Assembly (NCBI RefSeq): GCF_000516985.1 | Contig: NW_006917092.1 | Coordinates: 4,779,924-4,843,923 of the forward strand | Reading direction: 5' to 3' | DNA length: 64,000 bases | Source of the DNA: Pestalotiopsis fici W106-1 | Taxonomy: Eukaryota > Ascomycota > Sordariomycetes > Amphisphaeriales > Sporocadaceae | Shown: one piece after another, positions 12,951 to 21,816 of the stretch | How positions within the stretch are numbered: position 1 is the stretch's first letter | Layout of the letters: every line of letters starts with the position of its first letter | Made by a program: the position numbers and the translations under genes | Notes under the pieces: generated by a model | What the model was told of the DNA's origin: nothing | Seen by the model: only the letters and a program-made list of their open reading frames with translations | The model's database searches: none

Positions 12951-14453
12951 TTAGTAAGGTTCGTCCAGAGCAGGAAGAAACGGCCAGCGCAAGATTGCTC
13001 CTCTGTTTACATCCGGCCAGATGCCATCCAGATCCATGTCGCTAAAGGGATTAGTTGCGTTGTCGTAGAGAAAATCATTGACGGCGTCACGTATCCACAT
13101 GTACCTCCACGGTATTTTAGTCTTGTGTTGCGGACAAAGTATAGTAACTGTGGGCCGTTCATTCACAGGGCGATCGCGCCAACCCAGAGTTTGCCGCATT
13201 GCATCCAACAAATCTTTATGGGATCTCTCGTCGAGGAAGAGCAGGAAGCCTAGCTCAACTGATCGTACTGACTTGGGCAGCGCAGCCAACAAGGCAAGCA
13301 AATCATCCTGCCTCACGAGGAAATTCGACAGTCCAAAGTGCCGAAGTTTGTGCCACCTTTCCACTGGCAGGAGTGTGTCCAAGGGCAGAAAATGCCGGTC
13401 AAATTTCTCCGGCTCCCAAAATTGCAACTGATTGGTTTGGCTTTCAAAGTTGATATGCTGCAAGTCTGTTGCTTCGCTGAGTGCGCTCCTCAGGTTACCG
13501 TTGCGAAACGAGGACCAACCCTGATACTGTTGACCATCTGAAAGAAGAGCGAGATCGAGGCGGCTAAAGCCAGGCTGTCGCAGGATCTTGACCAGGTTGT
13601 CATACTCATCATTTTGCCCATCAAAGACATGGCAATTGAGTCCGGTGTTCAAATAATGTACATCGAGAACCAGCTCCGTGATGCTGTGGCCATGCGGGGC
13701 AGATGCCAGTTCCCTTGTTACAATATTGAAGCCCCTCCATTTGCTCTTGTCCCTGTCCCAACTCTGCACGTAATACGGTGCATCACCACGCTCTGGGGTC
13801 GGCCAACCTCGAGGTATGGGGTAATTGAAACCATGCGGCAAGGCGCGAATCATGGGGGTTTCGTACAGTGGGATGAAAAGCAATCCGTGTGCCGCCGGGG
13901 TGATTGTGATCCTCTTTAGAGCCGGAAATTGCTGTAGCCCGTAGCGCAAAGCCTCAATATCAGACTTGGACGCTATCACTTCTTCCTGCTGGCCGAGGAG
14001 CTCTTGATAGTGTTCCCATGAAACATTGAATGGAAGCTGCGCAGCCATCTGCAACTTTGCCACGGCATAGTCCGGATGGTTTGATTTCTTGACCTTGTCA
14101 AGTTCAAGAAGATTTATTCCACAGGCCCTGTCATACCACTCGGGGCTTATGGGCCCATCAGTTGGCCCTGGTATGTGCCCAGGCCCGCGGTCCAACAGCA
14201 GCGCGTCATCCCAGATGATCTCAACGATTCTTCGGCGGAAGACTTCATGGTCCGCGACGGCACGGAAGACTTCCACATTACGCGGGTTGGGGGACAGGAA
14301 GACCCTGTGGAGGCGGAGAGCTGCACTGCCGCTGAGGGCCCGACAGCTGAGGCGGAGGTTTTTGATTGCGCTATTCGGTAGGCATGATGTTATCAGCGCC
14401 ACGAGCTCCGGAGCAAGACGCAGCAAATGACACGATGCATCGGGAGACGACAT
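12951..14453 (-). CDS. F-box protein, 500 aa
   Basis: Single-exon gene. The N-terminus carries an F-box (LLRLAPELVALITSCLP, then NLRLSCRAL), the Skp1-binding module of SCF ubiquitin ligases. The remaining 450 residues are leucine-rich and probably form the substrate-recognition region. No trans-membrane segment. The C-terminus ends in NPFSDMDLDGIW and a hydrophobic tail. Length and layout are typical of fungal F-box proteins with unknown substrates. The ATG sits 20 bp after an in-frame region lacking coding character, so the start is likely. Confidence 0.85.
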   Translation of the reverse strand: MSSPDASCHLLRLAPELVALITSCLPNSAIKNLRLSCRALSGSAALRLHRVFLSPNPRNVEVFRAVADHEVFRRRIVEIIWDDALLLDRGPGHIPGPTDGPISPEWYDRACGINLLELDKVKKSNHPDYAVAKLQMAAQLPFNVSWEHYQELLGQQEEVIASKSDIEALRYGLQQFPALKRITITPAAHGLLFIPLYETPMIRALPHGFNYPIPRGWPTPERGDAPYYVQSWDRDKSKWRGFNIVTRELASAPHGHSITELVLDVHYLNTGLNCHVFDGQNDEYDNLVKILRQPGFSRLDLALLSDGQQYQGWSSFRNGNLRSALSEATDLQHINFESQTNQLQFWEPEKFDRHFLPLDTLLPVERWHKLRHFGLSNFLVRQDDLLALLAALPKSVRSVELGFLLFLDERSHKDLLDAMRQTLGWRDRPVNERPTVTILCPQHKTKIPWRYMWIRDAVNDFLYDNATNPFSDMDLDGIWPDVNRGAILRWPFLPALDEPY

Positions 14454-16079
14454 TGTATGAGCCTCTACGGGTCTGGTAGGCTAGGTATATTGTCGTGATA
14501 TAGTTTTGCGGTTCGGCACAACTGGCATTATCTCCACAATTTAAAGTGCTCGCCTACCCCGGGTAGTGTGTTGCCGTTTTTAAGATCGTCTCGACTACTA
14601 CACAATGCGCGTGTAACTCTTCGCCATTCGACTGAAAAAAAATAAAAAATTATCTAGATTCAATATTGGCACGACGACAGAAGAAAAAGGAATAGAAAAC
14701 CTCTGAGGTGGAATGGCACCACGACGGAATACCACAAAGTTCGAGGATTTTCAGCGAATAAGACCTACTTACCAATCGCCCCCGCGCGCATCCTTTCAAG
14801 TGCCTTAAAACCCTATGAGGAGGCAATAATCAGGCTCGCCCGCGCAGCGATAAAGAAACTTTCTACTTTTTACGGAGGTAATAATTTCCCCCGAGCATGT
14901 TAGTCACCCACTCTCTCCAAGCAAATGTTATGACCTTCATTTTCTTTGAAACCGCAGCATCGTGGTCATTTGCAGCCATCGCTTAACCTCATTACACACC
15001 TGCTTTCTGTTCTTTGTATTGGGGCCGTCGGTTTCTCAACCAGGGAAGCATACCTGTCACTGCAATTTCGTAGTCTCGATATGAATTTTAAGCTCCTAAA
15101 TCCTTACTGAGGAATTCAGTTGAATAGCATATACGATCCCGTTTCTTGTCCAAAACTGAGATATCATCGACATAGACATTGCTGTTTGAGTTGACGGTGT
15201 AGGCATTGAACAGAAGTGTAAAAATGAACTCGCGGTGGGAGCTGCCAGAACTAGCTACTTTAGGTATAGATTTGGTCGTTTTTCGATGCGGCCACTATTT
15301 TTGCAGAGCCAGCGGGCTTTGGAGACGAGAAGACTGAGTTACGCTCGCTTTTAAGCGCAGCACTGCTATTACGGCTGATGCTTAAGATTTTAGAGATCTT
15401 CGCTATGTATTGCCGCAGCATCGCTGCATAAATAAAGATCACAACAAAAGACTGATTCGTGGCGCAATAGCTCGGAAGTTGCAATCTATTGCGTCCCACC
15501 TTGCCCTCCACCTCCCAAAGAAAAAGAAAACCATTCCAAAGTGATGGTGGGCTGGAACCGTACCTGGTTCGCCGGTATTGTAGGCGCATATTCATCTCGC
15601 AGCGTACAAACGATGCAAGGCCCTTTCAGTCCTCCCGTGCCATGCACGCAGCCACAATATTGCGACCAAGCGTACAGAATAATAGGTATGATCTACAGTA
15701 TGCACAAGCCTATAGGATCTGTTGGCTCCAAAGCGGGGCCAATTTGGAGGCATATTGCGGAACTCGAGGCTGGGAAACCAGTAGAACCGTCCGAAAAAAC
15801 CAAGATGTGCGTGCGTCGGCTTCGTAGAGTTGCATAATGCAGTGGACATGGTTGCCTGTTTAAGAAACAACTTGAATTTGCGCTGGGATCATATGTGCAA
15901 CCGGAACAATTAGGGCTTGTGATTGCTGCCTGATGTAATTCAGGTGCAACTGACAGCTTTCGCGTTGTCTCCCCATCCATGAAGTAGGTACATATCTGCT
16001 TCGTGGTCCAGGCAGTAATCTTACAAGCTGGTCATTCTAGAAAAATCGCCTCCAAATCCCCAAGTATCGAAATCACGGC
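14454..16079. other. Gene-poor region containing one coding-like relic
   Basis: 1.6 kb without a full gene. A coding-like fragment on the minus strand lies at about 15071-15245 and is listed separately. Other ORFs here have no coding character. Confidence 0.45.
15071..15245 (-). pseudogene. C-terminal coding relic with a VYVDDISV motif; part duplicated at 20458-20517
   Basis: On the minus strand an open stretch of about 55 codons reads SSHREFIFTLLFNAYTVN, then VYVDDISVLDKKRD, and stops. This resembles the closing strand of a jelly-roll, carbohydrate-binding-like domain. It is preceded by a stop, so only a tail is left. Bases 15121-15180 match 20458-20517 at roughly 80 percent by eye, in the same orientation. 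No intact parent copy is in the window. Confidence 0.4.
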
Positions 16080-19000
16080 GTGTCATATCCAGATACCCTG
16101 CTGTTCATCAAGCTTGAAAGAGTCAATACAGCAACGCAAAATACATTCCACGAATGCCCAAAACCAAGGCCGATAGAACATCTAGGTACCGCATCGATGG
16201 GCACGCGGGAAAACACGCCACCCGCGGCGCTTTCTAGAATGCAAACGAGCGTTGTTGGAGGGCACAATGCTACGGATTCACAGGCAAGTACAGTCGAGCA
16301 ATACAAATATACGCCCCTCCAGACTCATGGCTCGACTCGGCTACTTGTTCTCAAAGCTAGCAAGTTGAGCTGCGCGGATCTGTATGGCGAGCTTATGGAC
16401 ATTCCTCTCCAAGAATGCGAAGGGGATATGCACGGATACGAGGCGCTGTCCTACGTATGGGGCCACGATCAGAAACCACGATATATCTGGATTGGAAACT
16501 ACAAACTGCATATTACAGAAAGCCTTCACGAAGCCTTGTTGCGTCTACGTTACGAGTTTACCGACCGTGTTCTATGGATCGATGCAATCTGTATTGACCA
16601 AGCGAACGAAGCGGAGAAGTCTATCCAGGTCTCGCGCATGGCGACTGTGTACAGCAAAGCGAGTCGTGTCAGAGTCTGGCTCGGTGAGACCGCTGATGGA
16701 TCAGATGAAGCACTCATCACCTTGGCCAATGCTGGAAATGAGGAAGCTTTCGACAAGTCGTATGATGAATCTTCTTTCAACTCCATACGTCGGCTCCTGT
16801 CGCGAGACTGGTTCGGGCGCGTTTGGGTAAGTTTAGGAGCTGGCCATTAGTAACCAATTGCTTATTCTTTTGGGGGGGTGTAGGTGCTCCAGGAAGTCGC
16901 TGCTGCTCGACATGTGGTTATAATGTGTGGTGGCGTAAGCGTAGATGGATACGCCTTTTGCATAGGGCTGCAGGCGTTGCGTCAATCTGTCAACATTGCG
17001 GACTTATATGGCACAATAGGTTCAACTGTCTACCTCATCAGGGGCTCAATCTTCCGTCTGAGCAGCCAAAGTTCAAGATCATCGCAAAACAGTCTATCAC
17101 TAGGACAACTAGTCGACATGTATCGCCATCGCAAAGCCACGAAACAGCACGACAGGATATATGCCTTACTTGGGATGTGCTCGGATGATGTTCCAGCGGA
17201 CCTGATGCCGAACTACGAACATATTTCCTGGGATGCACTATTCGGAAATCTAGCACGATATGTCTTTGGGCCAGAGGCCTCTATCCAGGTCGTTCACCCT
17301 AACATTGCGATGATCAAAACCGAAGGCACCATTCTGGGGCATATCTCTTCTTCTCGAGGTGATGAGCATCGATACGATATGCAAGTCCTAAGAATTGCGT
17401 CCTGGAGCACAGAATCAAATGACATCAGTGAAAGGGAATGGACATTGCATGCATCAGCGATCCCCGTGCAAAATGGTGACATCATCTTCCGTCAGAAGTC
17501 GAATCACAATATTGCTATCTTAAGACCAAAAGATGACTTTTTCTCCATCATCACAACTTCGGGGCATTGGAAACCCATGAAGCTTCAGCGCAAGACAACT
17601 CCAGAAGAAGATGAAGTTTCCTCCATCATTACAGCTTCTGATTATTGGGAACCGGCGGATCTTCAGCGCAAGACAACTCCAGAAGAAGATGACGTTTTCT
17701 CCATCATTACAGCTTCTGATTATTGGGAGCCGGCGGATCTTCAGCCCAAGAAAATTCCAGAAGAAGATGACAACTATAAACTGCTGCTTGTTTGGGATTG
17801 GACACCACAAGAAGAGCCTCTTCCTGCATCTATCGATGGAGTCATTGCAAAAAGTGACTTGTCTGCAAAATCCACAATTATAAGTGACATCGACGTTACC
17901 ACGAGACTCCAAGTATTTGCCGATTCACTCATGAACGCATATGGGAACACAAACGGAGAACAAATTCTATCGGCACTAGAGAGGTCGTACCAAAACGAGC
18001 CAAATATAATGACCCCCACGAAAATGAATTGTTCCAAGAAGATTGCTATTATGAACCTGAGATTGGGTCGTTTTGGCGAGGCCGAAAAGCGGTTGATAGA
18101 CATATACCCATACGCGAAAACAACACTAGGATCCAAATGGCTGAGTCAAACTATATCACAAGTCTTAGCGGCGTCCTCCTTTCGCGAATTTCCCATTCCC
18201 GAATTTGCGGAGAAGGCACTAGTATGGGAAGCTCTCAAGTCTGCCTATGATAGAAACTTGACGCCTCCACAATTTCATGTGGAGATGTATCGGATGATTG
18301 CCGATTTGATTAGAGATGTCACCGCAGAGACTGTAACTTTGTTGATCGACCTTGGAGAAATTCTTACAGACAGTCTGGAGACGACTGTATCAATGCTCTG
18401 TGGATGTAGAGGCGCGGTGAGCATGAGACACGACACACTGAGAAAAATAGAAGAAGGCCTCATGGAGGCGGCAGCAAGCAACACCGAAAGCGGCCAAGGT
18501 GTAGTGACACTGCTACTTGCTCATTGCGGATCCAATGTCCAGCTAAGCGAGAACGTAGCCATGGCGGCTGTTGACAATGTAGTCAATGGCTTGCAGGTAA
18601 TGGAGCTGCTTCTTGAGAAGCGTCCAGACGNNNNNNNNNNNNNNNNNNNNNNNNNNNNNNNNNNNNNNNNNNNNNNNNNNNNNNNNNNNNNNNNNNNNNN
18701 NNNNNNNNNNNNNNNNNNNNNNNNNNNNNNTTGGAGCGGCCGAGAGATAATGGAGCTGCTTTTCGAGAAATGGCCCGACCAGGTTCAGATTACCGATAAA
18801 CTTGTCGAAACTGCTGCTGGTGGTTTTGGCGGCCGAGAGATAATGGAGCTGCTTTTCGAGAAATGGCCCGACCAGGTTCAGATTACCGATAAAGTTGTCG
18901 AGGCTGCTGCTGGGAATCAGTATAGCGGCCGGCAGGTGATGGAGCTTCTGCTTCGATCTAGCGCTGCTGTGGAATCCTCTGCCTTGGTCATTTCAAAGGC

Positions 19001-20171
19001 ATTGATCACTGCTTTCGCGGCCGAAAACTTTGAGATAGTTGATTTTCTCCTTAAATATGGCGCTGATAATGCGGTCGCAACCATTAATGGTGTGACACCA
19101 TTAATTGCCGCTTCTGAGAGCAGCCATATAGATTTTGTGAAAATGCAGCTCTGCAAGGACGCCGACTGGACGGTCGCAGATGACAATGGACGGACGCCGC
19201 TTCATGCTGCTTCAGCCAACGGGCATACCGAAGCAATCCGGCTGCTGCTCGACAAAGGCGCCGACTGGGCGGTTGCCGACAACAACGGGTTGACTCCACT
19301 CAACACAGCAGCGTATCATGGTGAACTGGAAGTAGTTGAGCTGCTGCTCGACAAAGGCGCCGACTGGGCGGTTGCCGACAACAACGGGTTGACTCCACTC
19401 AACACAGCAGCGTATCATGGTGAACTGGAAGTAGTTGAGCTGCTGCTGGAAAAGGGCGCCGACTGGGCAGTTGCCAGCAAGGACGGATGGAGGCCATTAT
19501 ATTCTGCTTCCTACAGCGGACAAACCGAAGTGGCCAGGATACTTCTGGAGAAGGATACTGATACGTCTTTCTCAACAAAAACGGGGATGACTCCACTCCA
19601 TGCTGCCGCCTGCTGGGGACATTGCGATATCATTCAATTACTTCTTCGTCATGGCGCTGATATCTGTGCATTAGACATCTTTGGAAGGCCACCATTCTTT
19701 TACGCGATTAAAGCTGGACATACCACTTGTTTGTCTCACCTCCAGAGTCAAGAATTTCTTGAGCCCGATTTTCGAGATGTCTACGGCTCAAATGCCCTTT
19801 CTGTCGCTATACGATGTGGTCATGAAGAGATGACGAGAGACCTCATGTCAGAAAGGTCCTTGATGGTAGCAGACCGCTTCGGCCGTACGCCTGTCTGGTG
19901 GGCTCACAAGCAGGGCTGCATGCATAGCATTGAACACATTGCGGTACATCTAGGTCCTGAAGTATCCTCGGATTTGTTATCTGGATCACCTGCAAGATTT
20001 GTTACGGAAGACGGTTATTGTGATGTGTGCTTGGCGAGCCTAGAGGAGGCATACCACAAATGCAAGATTTGTGGTGATGGTGATAGAGGCTTTGCGATGT
20101 GTTTGGATTGTTTTCATCTTGGGGCTCGTTGCTTGGTAGACACTCACACATTGACCTTGTCTGATAAATAG
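16080..20171 (+). CDS. HET-domain protein with tandem repeats, ankyrin repeats and ZZ-type zinc finger
   Basis: Candidate heterokaryon-incompatibility or innate-immunity protein of about 1344 aa, counting 100 Ns at face value. One intron (16827-16883). The N-terminal HET domain shows YEALSYVWG, LWIDAICIDQ and the RDWFGRVW block, ending near residue 250. Next come three 26-residue repeats (SIITASDYWEPADLQRKTTPEED), then a repeat region with 31-residue units (GREIMELLFEKWPDQ...), then about six ankyrin repeats, two of them identical over 99 bp. The C-terminus carries C-x2-C, C-x2-C, C-x2-C and a trailing His (YCDVCLASLEEAYHKCKICG...CLDCFH), a ZZ-type finger. The assembly gap at 18631-18730 lies inside the repeat array, so the true length is uncertain. 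Near-identical repeats suggest recent duplication or concerted evolution, as seen in fungal recognition proteins. Confidence 0.9.
17532..17765 (+). repeat. Three in-frame 78-bp direct repeats in the HET gene
   Basis: Units begin at 17532, 17610 and 17688, each 78 bp (26 codons). The first is the most diverged; the second and third are nearly identical. They lie between the HET domain and the middle region. Confidence 0.9.
18631..18730. other. Assembly gap (100 N)
   Basis: Exactly 100 undetermined bases, probably a placeholder of unknown size, inside the near-identical repeat array of the HET gene. The reading frame is preserved only if the gap is counted as 100 bases. Confidence 0.97.
18738..18923 (+). 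repeat. 93-bp tandem repeats bordering the assembly gap
   Basis: Two copies starting at 18738 and 18831 encode 31-residue units (GREIMELLFEKWPDQ and following). They are nearly identical at the DNA level. A related, diverged unit (VMELLLEKRPD) precedes the gap, so more copies are probably missing from the assembly. Confidence 0.88.
19251..19448 (+). repeat. Two identical 99-bp ankyrin-repeat units
   Basis: Bases 19251-19349 and 19350-19448 each encode one 33-residue ankyrin repeat (DKGADWAVADNNGLTPLNTA...). They match base for base except at the 3' junction, which indicates very recent duplication or gene conversion. Confidence 0.9.
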
Positions 20172-20457
20172 TTGTTTAATTTGAGCTGTGGTTTAGTTCA
20201 GGTTTCGAATTCGAAGGGAATAGGTTCGGAAAGTAGGCCATCACATCTGGGTATGACACAAAAGAGTTGCAGCATGTAGTACTAAAAGTCATTACAAAAT
20301 CTGACCAAAAACTGGTGGGAAGTTCAGTTGGTGATCCCGCGTCGTCTTCTGATCGCGTCAAAGGAGATGGCTCAACCGGATGGAGGTTTGGCATGGCTAG
20401 CCGTGTCAAAAGGGAGTCTTCCCGATTATTATGTCTACTGTGGATAGGGGGAATGCA

Positions 20458-20517
20458 GTTGAAGAGCATAAAGATCGCGTTTCATATCCCAAACTGAGAT
20501 ATTATCGACACAGCCCC
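20458..20517 (-). repeat. Second copy of a coding-like fragment (cf. 15121-15180)
   Basis: The minus strand reads VDNISVWDMKRD, matching VDDISVLDKKRD at about 15121-15180. The flanks differ. The copies sit on either side of the HET gene. Confidence 0.5.
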
Positions 20518-20572
20518 GAGATACGAATCTGCCAAACCATTGATGTAGGACGTGTTTGTGCACTTGTCCCTC

Positions 20573-20640
20573 ACATACGACCATAGATACTAGAAACTCG
20601 GCATCCCGTCCGCTCTGCCCTAGATAAACTAGAAACCGTG
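20573..20640 (+). pseudogene. 5S rRNA relic (5' half)
   Basis: The start, ACATACGACCATAG, and the block CCCGTCCGCTC at the expected spacing are hallmark fungal 5S rRNA sequences. After about 70 nt the match fades: the GGTGGGTGACCACC region and the terminal stem are absent. I read it as a degenerate or truncated dispersed 5S gene. Dispersed 5S genes and relics are known in filamentous ascomycetes. Confidence 0.7.
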
Positions 20641-20743
20641 GTACTCTCTGTCACTGGCCTGAGGCTCCTGTCGACTAATCTCGTCGGCGCCGTCTTCTGC
20701 CCAATGTGCATCCACTGCGGTGAGGTATGGCAGAAATGATATC

Positions 20744-21470
20744 TCATCTCGCTATATATTTCTTGGAATAAACTCGAACATTTGCGTTACCGGCGGACTG
20801 TAGACACGAAGCATCGATTCTATGGCCTCGCGGTCCACCATTAGACAGCCACAAAAAGGCTGTACCGGGTGGGAGGGAACCGGTAGCATGGGGATGGCGA
20901 AAGAGACAGTGGGAAATTAAGTTTCCCAACAATGGCACAAAGCTGCTTCTTTCCTCACTTTCGAACTTCAAGAGGGCCTTTCCCGTCAAGCTTGGCCTTG
21001 CCATCGACCAGTACCAGGTAACATCATCCGGATCCACGGCTTCTGGCGCGTAAAAATGCTCATTTAGAAACTGTTCGAAGTATGATTTGTAGAGATCAAA
21101 CGATGCATCTCTTGAATAATCCAGGCGGGATATGGGGTAGCCAGTGTTTCTATAAGACGTGGGGAACAAGTTGAGGGGGCTGGCGTGGCGTAGTGGTCGA
21201 CCCCAATTCGGTCTCCCGCCTCATGCAGGACATCGAAGTGAAAGGCAGCGTTGAGCAATGATATGGTCTATTTAGTCGTCAGATTTCAGTCCAATTGCGA
21301 CATCCGACAATACTTTTGGTGACTCACATAAAGAGGTAGCGAGAAATAGTGTGCGTTCGGGCATGTCTACAATCTTTGCCGATTCCAGCCCTCCTCAGAG
21401 GCGAGGATGGCGCCGATGACTCTCCGTGTCCTAACGGAGTCTTCCCGCCACAAATTTGGCGGTTAGCGAC
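20744..21470 (-). pseudogene. Decayed gene of unknown family (frameshift and in-frame stop)
   Basis: Three minus-strand segments read as one protein: NLWREDSVRTRRVIGAILAS, then CPNAHYFSLPLYTISLLNAA, then, after an intron at 21268-21327, FHFDVLHEAGDRIGVDHY, and after a frame change NLFPTSYRNTGYPISRLD and DDVTWYWSMARPSLTGKALL. The change falls at a G5 run near 21175-21179. A TAG interrupts the first segment near 21376, although that TAG could instead be a splice acceptor. Coding character is strong across all segments, so this was a real gene. I do not recognise the family. It sits between the two repeat-rich immunity-like genes. Confidence 0.6.
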
Positions 21471-21816
21471 GCTTCCGTGGTAAATGGAACGTGGACTAGG
21501 AATCGGGCGCGCTGCATGTCAACCGTTGCTACATTAATAAAGGACTCCTGGATTGAAATGCTATAGGCAAATGACAGAGGTGGTCAAGAGCACCTGTAGG
21601 CCTTAGCACTAAAACAATCATGGTGCTTCTGGTATCCCCACTTCAGTGGTCTTTAGTGGTTATTCCACTGTAATCGATGCAGCCTAGCAGTTGTCAGCAT
21701 TATTGCCCGTGCTTTGCAAGTACCTTATGGATTTCAATGCCACGTCAGCATCCTTGAATGGACCTTACCTTGATCGCATTCGAATTTCCAGCATGCCTTT
21801 AGCTCAGTGAAGCCAC

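Noticed and set aside
15260..15980. ORFs of 90-112 codons on both strands
   Set aside because: Mutually overlapping, no recognisable motif, no sensible intron joins. Treated as chance.
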